A stretch of 64,000 bases of DNA from Gnetum montanum. Lineage: Eukaryota; Streptophyta; Gnetopsida; Gnetales; Gnetaceae. This document shows, piece after piece, positions 59,929 through 64,000 of the stretch. Made by a program: the position numbers and the translations under genes. Each line of letters begins with the position of its first letter. The stretch's first letter is position 1. The notes under the pieces are model-generated. The model was not told where the DNA came from and made no database searches. It saw nothing but the letters and a program-made list of their open reading frames with translations. The stretch is taken from contig MNCI01036172.1 of the NCBI GenBank assembly GCA_015680685.1, positions 33,237-97,236 on the forward strand, read 5' to 3'.

Positions 59929-61808
59929 ATAAGAAAAATTGCTATCCAAAGTAAGACAAAATGCTTTAAGGAATGATAGCAAAGCAGTAGTCAAGAAAAC
60001 AGGCTAATATACAAAATGGCAAAGGAGGAGGTAACAATAGCAGTAGCCAAAACCAAACATAAGGCCTTGGATAGCTTTTATGAGAAATTAGGAACAAACG
60101 AAGGAGAAAAATCTATTTATAAATGGCAAAAATCAGGAATAAAAAAATCTAAGGACATTGATCATGTCAAATGCATCAAGGAAGCAGATGAAAGAACTTT
60201 GGTAGTAAAAGACAATACAATTTTGGATAGGTGGAAAAATTATTGTCAAGAATTATTAAATCAAGTCTTCCCAAAAGACATCAAAGACAAAAAACCAAAT
60301 TTTGGTTTGGTTAATGAACTTTTCTTCTTTGAGGTAAAGATAGCCTTATCAAAGATGAAAAATGGAAGAGATGTTGGACTAGATAACATTTTTATAGAAG
60401 CTTGGAAAGCATTTTGAGATACAAGAGTTTCTTGGTTGACACAATTATTTCACAAAATTTTGAAGGATGGAGAAATGCCCAACAATTAGAGAAAAAGCTT
60501 TGTTATTCCTATTTACCAAAATAAAGGATATGTACAAACTTGTGCAAACTATAGAGGGATCAAGCTAATGAGCCATGCTATGAAGCTGGAGTCATAGAGC
60601 AATGTCTCAAACTTGAATCAACAATATTAGAAAATCAATTTGGATTTATATCAGGGAGATCTACTATAGAGCCTATTTTTTTTAATACGACAATTGATTC
60701 TGAAATTCAGAAAACATAGACAGAATCTATATATGATCTTCATTGACTTGGATAAAGCATATGATAGAGTGCTTAGAGATATTATTTGGTGGGCCTTGTG
60801 GAGGAAAAACTTTCTTGAAAAACATATTAAAGTGATTCAATACATGTATGAAGGAGCTACCGCTAAAATTAGAACAGCTTGTGGAATTACATCTGATTTT
60901 CTCGTCACAATAAGTCTACATCAAGGGTCTACACTGAGACCATACATATTTGTCATTATTATGGATAAATTAACAAAGAAAATACAAGATGAAATCCCTT
61001 GGTGTATGCTATTTGCAGATGATATTGTGTTGGTATATACAGCTCAAGAAAATATTGCTACTAAAATAGAGAAGTGAAGACATGCTCTAGAATCAAAAGA
61101 CTTAAAAATTAGCAGAGGTAAGATAGAATATATGGAATGCAATTTTAATAACAAAATAAACAGTGGTGAAATAGAAGTGACAATTCAAGGCAAAAAAGTT
61201 CCTCACTGCAAATAGTTTTGCTACTTAGGATCAATCCTCCAATCAGATGGTGAAATTGATAAAGATATCAGAAATAGAATTGAGGTAGGATGGTCAAAAG
61301 GGAGACAAGCTAGTGGTGTTTTATGTGATAAAAGAATATTAATAAAATTAAATGGGAAATTTTATAGGACAACAATTAGACTTGCTATCTTATATGTTTC
61401 TGAATGTTGGGTAGCACAAAAGAGACATGAACAAAAAGTCAGTGTGATAGAAATGCGAATACTTGGATGAATGTTAAATATTACTAGAAGAGATAAATTA
61501 TATAATACAGATATCAGTGGAAAACTTGGAGTGGCTTCTATTTTAGATAAGCTACAAGAATAACAGCTTGGATGGTTTGGGCATGTGCAAAGAAGATTAG
61601 ATAATAAGCCTAGCAACAAGGTTGCTACATCAATGTTCTAGGAAAACTATTGAAAGGAAGACTAAAGAAGACATGGAAAAAAAATGATTAAAGATGATTT
61701 GAAGAAACTACAAATAAACAAGGATCTAGCTCTTCTATAGGCAAATGATAAAAAAGAACTCATGTAGCCAACCCCATTTATTGGGACAAGGCTAGGATGA
61801 TGATGATG
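59929..61808 (+). mobile_element. 5'-truncated RTE-type LINE with 13-bp target duplication
   Basis: AAAGTATGTCTTA occurs at 59916-59928 and again at 61809-61821, exactly flanking the element. The 3' end is CCAACCCCATTTATTGGGACA followed by GAT repeats, as in plant RTE LINEs. The protein fragments cover the linker before RT and most of RT. The endonuclease is missing. The exact duplication implies a fairly recent insertion, although stops are present. It lies in what may be a 3'-UTR intron of the gene ending at 59373. Confidence 0.88.
60016..61077 (+). pseudogene. RTE-type LINE reverse transcriptase, broken
   Basis: The frame from 60016 reads a linker with EKLGTNEGEKSIYKW and a fingers-like NGRDVGLDNI segment before TGA at 60415. 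A second open part begins near 60694 and carries IFIDLDKAYDRV, HQGSTLRPYIF and the catalytic CMLFADDIVLV (about 61003-61035). More decayed homology runs on to about 61700. It has stops and at least one frame change between 60420 and 60690. It is not functional. Confidence 0.82.
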
Positions 61809-61821
61809 AAAGTATGTCTTA

Positions 61822-64000
61822 GTCTACTTCTATGTTGTTTTCCATCTGCTTCTTATAGCAGGTGCAATTTATGGTCATCTCTTCACATGACCAAACCATC
61901 TGAGACAGTGTTGCTTAATCTTTTCCCTCTTTGCCATTCAACATCTTTTAAATATAAGTGGCATTTTTCATTTATGAAAGACATGAAATCCATTCAACAC
62001 ATTTGGTAATGCTTGGCTTTAGATAATTGGACATGATATTGGATCCTGTACAACGTTTTCTTTTGCATAGTTATCCTGCATATCACAATAATGGACATGA
62101 AAACAGTTATGTTTGTGTGCCCACTTGATTGAATTATGCAGCATGAAGATTACAGGGTTTTTATAGGAACTGGAAGTTTTTAAAAAGAAAAAGCTAAGAT
62201 AAATGTAAAATGACGTATTACTAAAAAAAATTTTAGGCTCTATTTTTTCATATTGGAAAAATAAGGGCTTATAGATGTAAGTTTCCTTCACATAAAAAAT
62301 AGTACCGAAATCTATGAAAATGTAATTAAGTGGGTGTAAACATTCACTGAAACCAAAGTGCTATGCAGAAGCATAGAAATGATGGGGAAGAAAAGTAGTC
62401 CTTGTTGGCTTAGGCTTTGAATATTGAAGCAACATTGAGGCATGCCTAGGTATTGATGCTGTTGAAGTTGATATAACCACACAGTTTTAGCACCCAGGAA
62501 TTTGTAGATATTTGATATTTGATTTTAGTATTTACTTTACTTCCACAAGTTTCTGAGCAAATATTTTGTTTGCTAGCCCGACCAACAGGCATTGCTACAC
62601 ATGGATATGATTGATCAAATATTTAGAAGTTTCACGAATACAGCATATGTAAATATGTAGAGAGGTAAGCCTTTAGTCTCAGATGGTGTCTTTGTAGAGG
62701 TATGGAATTGCAAGGATGAGTGGAATGTAGTTTATGATTGCTGGAGTTATTATATAGAAAAGAGTAGTGGAACATAATTTAGGACAAAAATTAACAATTC
62801 CTACATCAGGCAGGTTAACTACATAATCAATGACCTTTTAAAGCTAATTGTTAAAGTAGTTTAGATAGAGAATTTTAGAAAATCTTTATTGACTGAAATT
62901 TTGTACTGTGTTCCATTACAGGATTCTCTATCTTAGATGAATTTACTATCGCTTTAAATATTGTGATATTCCACCCAGGTTTTTTTCTTATTATATATGA
63001 TCATTTCCTTCGGGGATTGTTTCTGTCCTAGATTGTCAATCCGTTAATTCATTTTTTCATTTAGCCTGTTTATGTTATTGACAAACTTATGCCTTTTGGT
63101 TTATTACGTATAGATTGTTCCTTTTGCTCTAACAAAGCTGCAATGTTTGATTTTTCTACATGCAGTGCTGTTGATTTCACTAGGCCTATTATTGGTTCTT
63201 TAGTTCTGTATTTTGCCCTACTTTGTTGAGCCTCTTATCGGCAGTGTCCTGTAGTTAGACACCATTCCTTTCGTGTCCTTTTCATGTCCTGTGTGTATCA
63301 AGTTTTCTTGTATTCACTTTAATCCACCAGGTAGGAAATTGAGTTTGATAACTCTCTGTTTACTTAATGTCTACAAATATTCATGCAGGCATTGAGATTT
63401 GGCATGGACTCAAACTGTTTTGCTATCATGCGGTAAGATGTAATAGGCATCCTTCTATAGATCTGTTCCTTGTATTTACCTAGATGCAGCATGAAACTTG
63501 CTATACTTTCATAAGAATGAGTTTTCCTTTTAAACCCTTGATAATTTTCAGAAGTTTATGGAATTACATAAAATGAATGTCATTACAGCTGCAGAATTTC
63601 TGGTGGATGCAGGCAGACAATCAACTTTGGTGATATGTCCAGCCGTTTATATTGTCAAAGGCAATATTGTGAAACTGCATACTGCTGTAAATTGCTATTA
63701 ATCGATATACAATCTTTTTCTTGCAAGTTTTGCTGGTGATCTGTTGTCGGTACTTGATTTTTTGAGGACATGCAAACTTTTAATTACTTTAGACTTGCAT
63801 GGATCATATCTTGCTGGTAGAAACACTAATGAGTAGGCCGTACATGCTCAGTTACAAATATTACAGTCATTTTTTGGCTGTCGCAATGGTCATATACTCA
63901 AATTTTCTTGTACACTTGCAATGCTTTCTATCTGTGGGGATACAAATAGAAAGATGATGCCATGGATAAAAGTTTTGAGTTGATCAGCTGGGCATCCAAG
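61822..64000. other. Downstream non-coding region, possible 3'-UTR intron and exons
   Basis: No coding sequence is recognised. A candidate small exon at 63389-63432 lies between TTCATGCAG and GTAAGATG. Another acceptor-like GGATGCAG is at about 63612. These could belong to the 3' untranslated region of the methyltransferase-like gene or to an unseen gene beyond the window. Confidence 0.3.

Noticed and set aside
1-64000. CRISPR arrays, operons, prophage or bacterial insertion sequences
   Set aside because: Spliced nuclear genes, plant LTR elements with tRNA-Asp and tRNA-Met primer sites and LINEs show a plant nuclear context; no spaced identical repeats of CRISPR type were seen.

Overview
This window looks like nuclear DNA of a seed plant with a large, repeat-rich genome, most likely a gymnosperm or conifer. 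That is inferred from two intron-bearing or plastid-targeted plant-type genes standing in a mass of old, point-mutated retroelements, from very long introns, and from low gene density. There is no bacterial, CRISPR or operon-like organisation.

Layout. 0.3-2.2 kb: a small copia-type LTR element without coding capacity. 3.6-4.9 kb: a decayed LINE. 6.4-7.3 kb: short tandem duplications. 8.37-8.74 kb: a frameshifted glycosyltransferase-family-92 fragment. 9.6-11.2 kb: the 3' part of an L1-type LINE. 13.8-30.96 kb: a cluster of three Athila-like Ty3/gypsy elements. These are a reversed 3' end with an accessory coiled-coil ORF (13.8-17.6), a complete but pol-less element with both LTRs and a perfect tRNA-Asp primer site (17.6-24.5), and the pol half and 3' LTR of a third (24.5-30.96). 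32.8-43.2 kb: the minus-strand gene for condensin I subunit CAP-D2, at least 16 recoverable exons. 45.3-54.6 kb: a complete, older pol-less Athila-like element that also carries the accessory ORF. 55.3-56.4 kb: a solo LTR with a perfect 5-bp target duplication. 58.2-59.4 kb: an intronless plastid-targeted membrane protein of the isoprenylcysteine/phospholipid methyltransferase fold. 59.9-61.8 kb: a 5'-truncated RTE-type LINE with a 13-bp target duplication, apparently inside a 3'-UTR intron of that gene.

Only CAP-D2 and the methyltransferase-like gene look functional, and nothing suggests they are coordinated. The CAP-D2 3' end is damaged in this assembly, not necessarily in the organism: a 331-base piece between two single Ns is in the wrong orientation and 149 bases of it are duplicated.

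The most interesting biology is in the Athila-like family. Two separate copies lost pol but kept long open frames with stop codons rather than frameshifts, which suggests the deletion forms themselves were mobilised. Two copies share a long accessory protein (basic N-terminus, globular centre, coiled-coil tail). In one of them an LTR-U3-like motif array lies just upstream of that ORF and could be an internal promoter.
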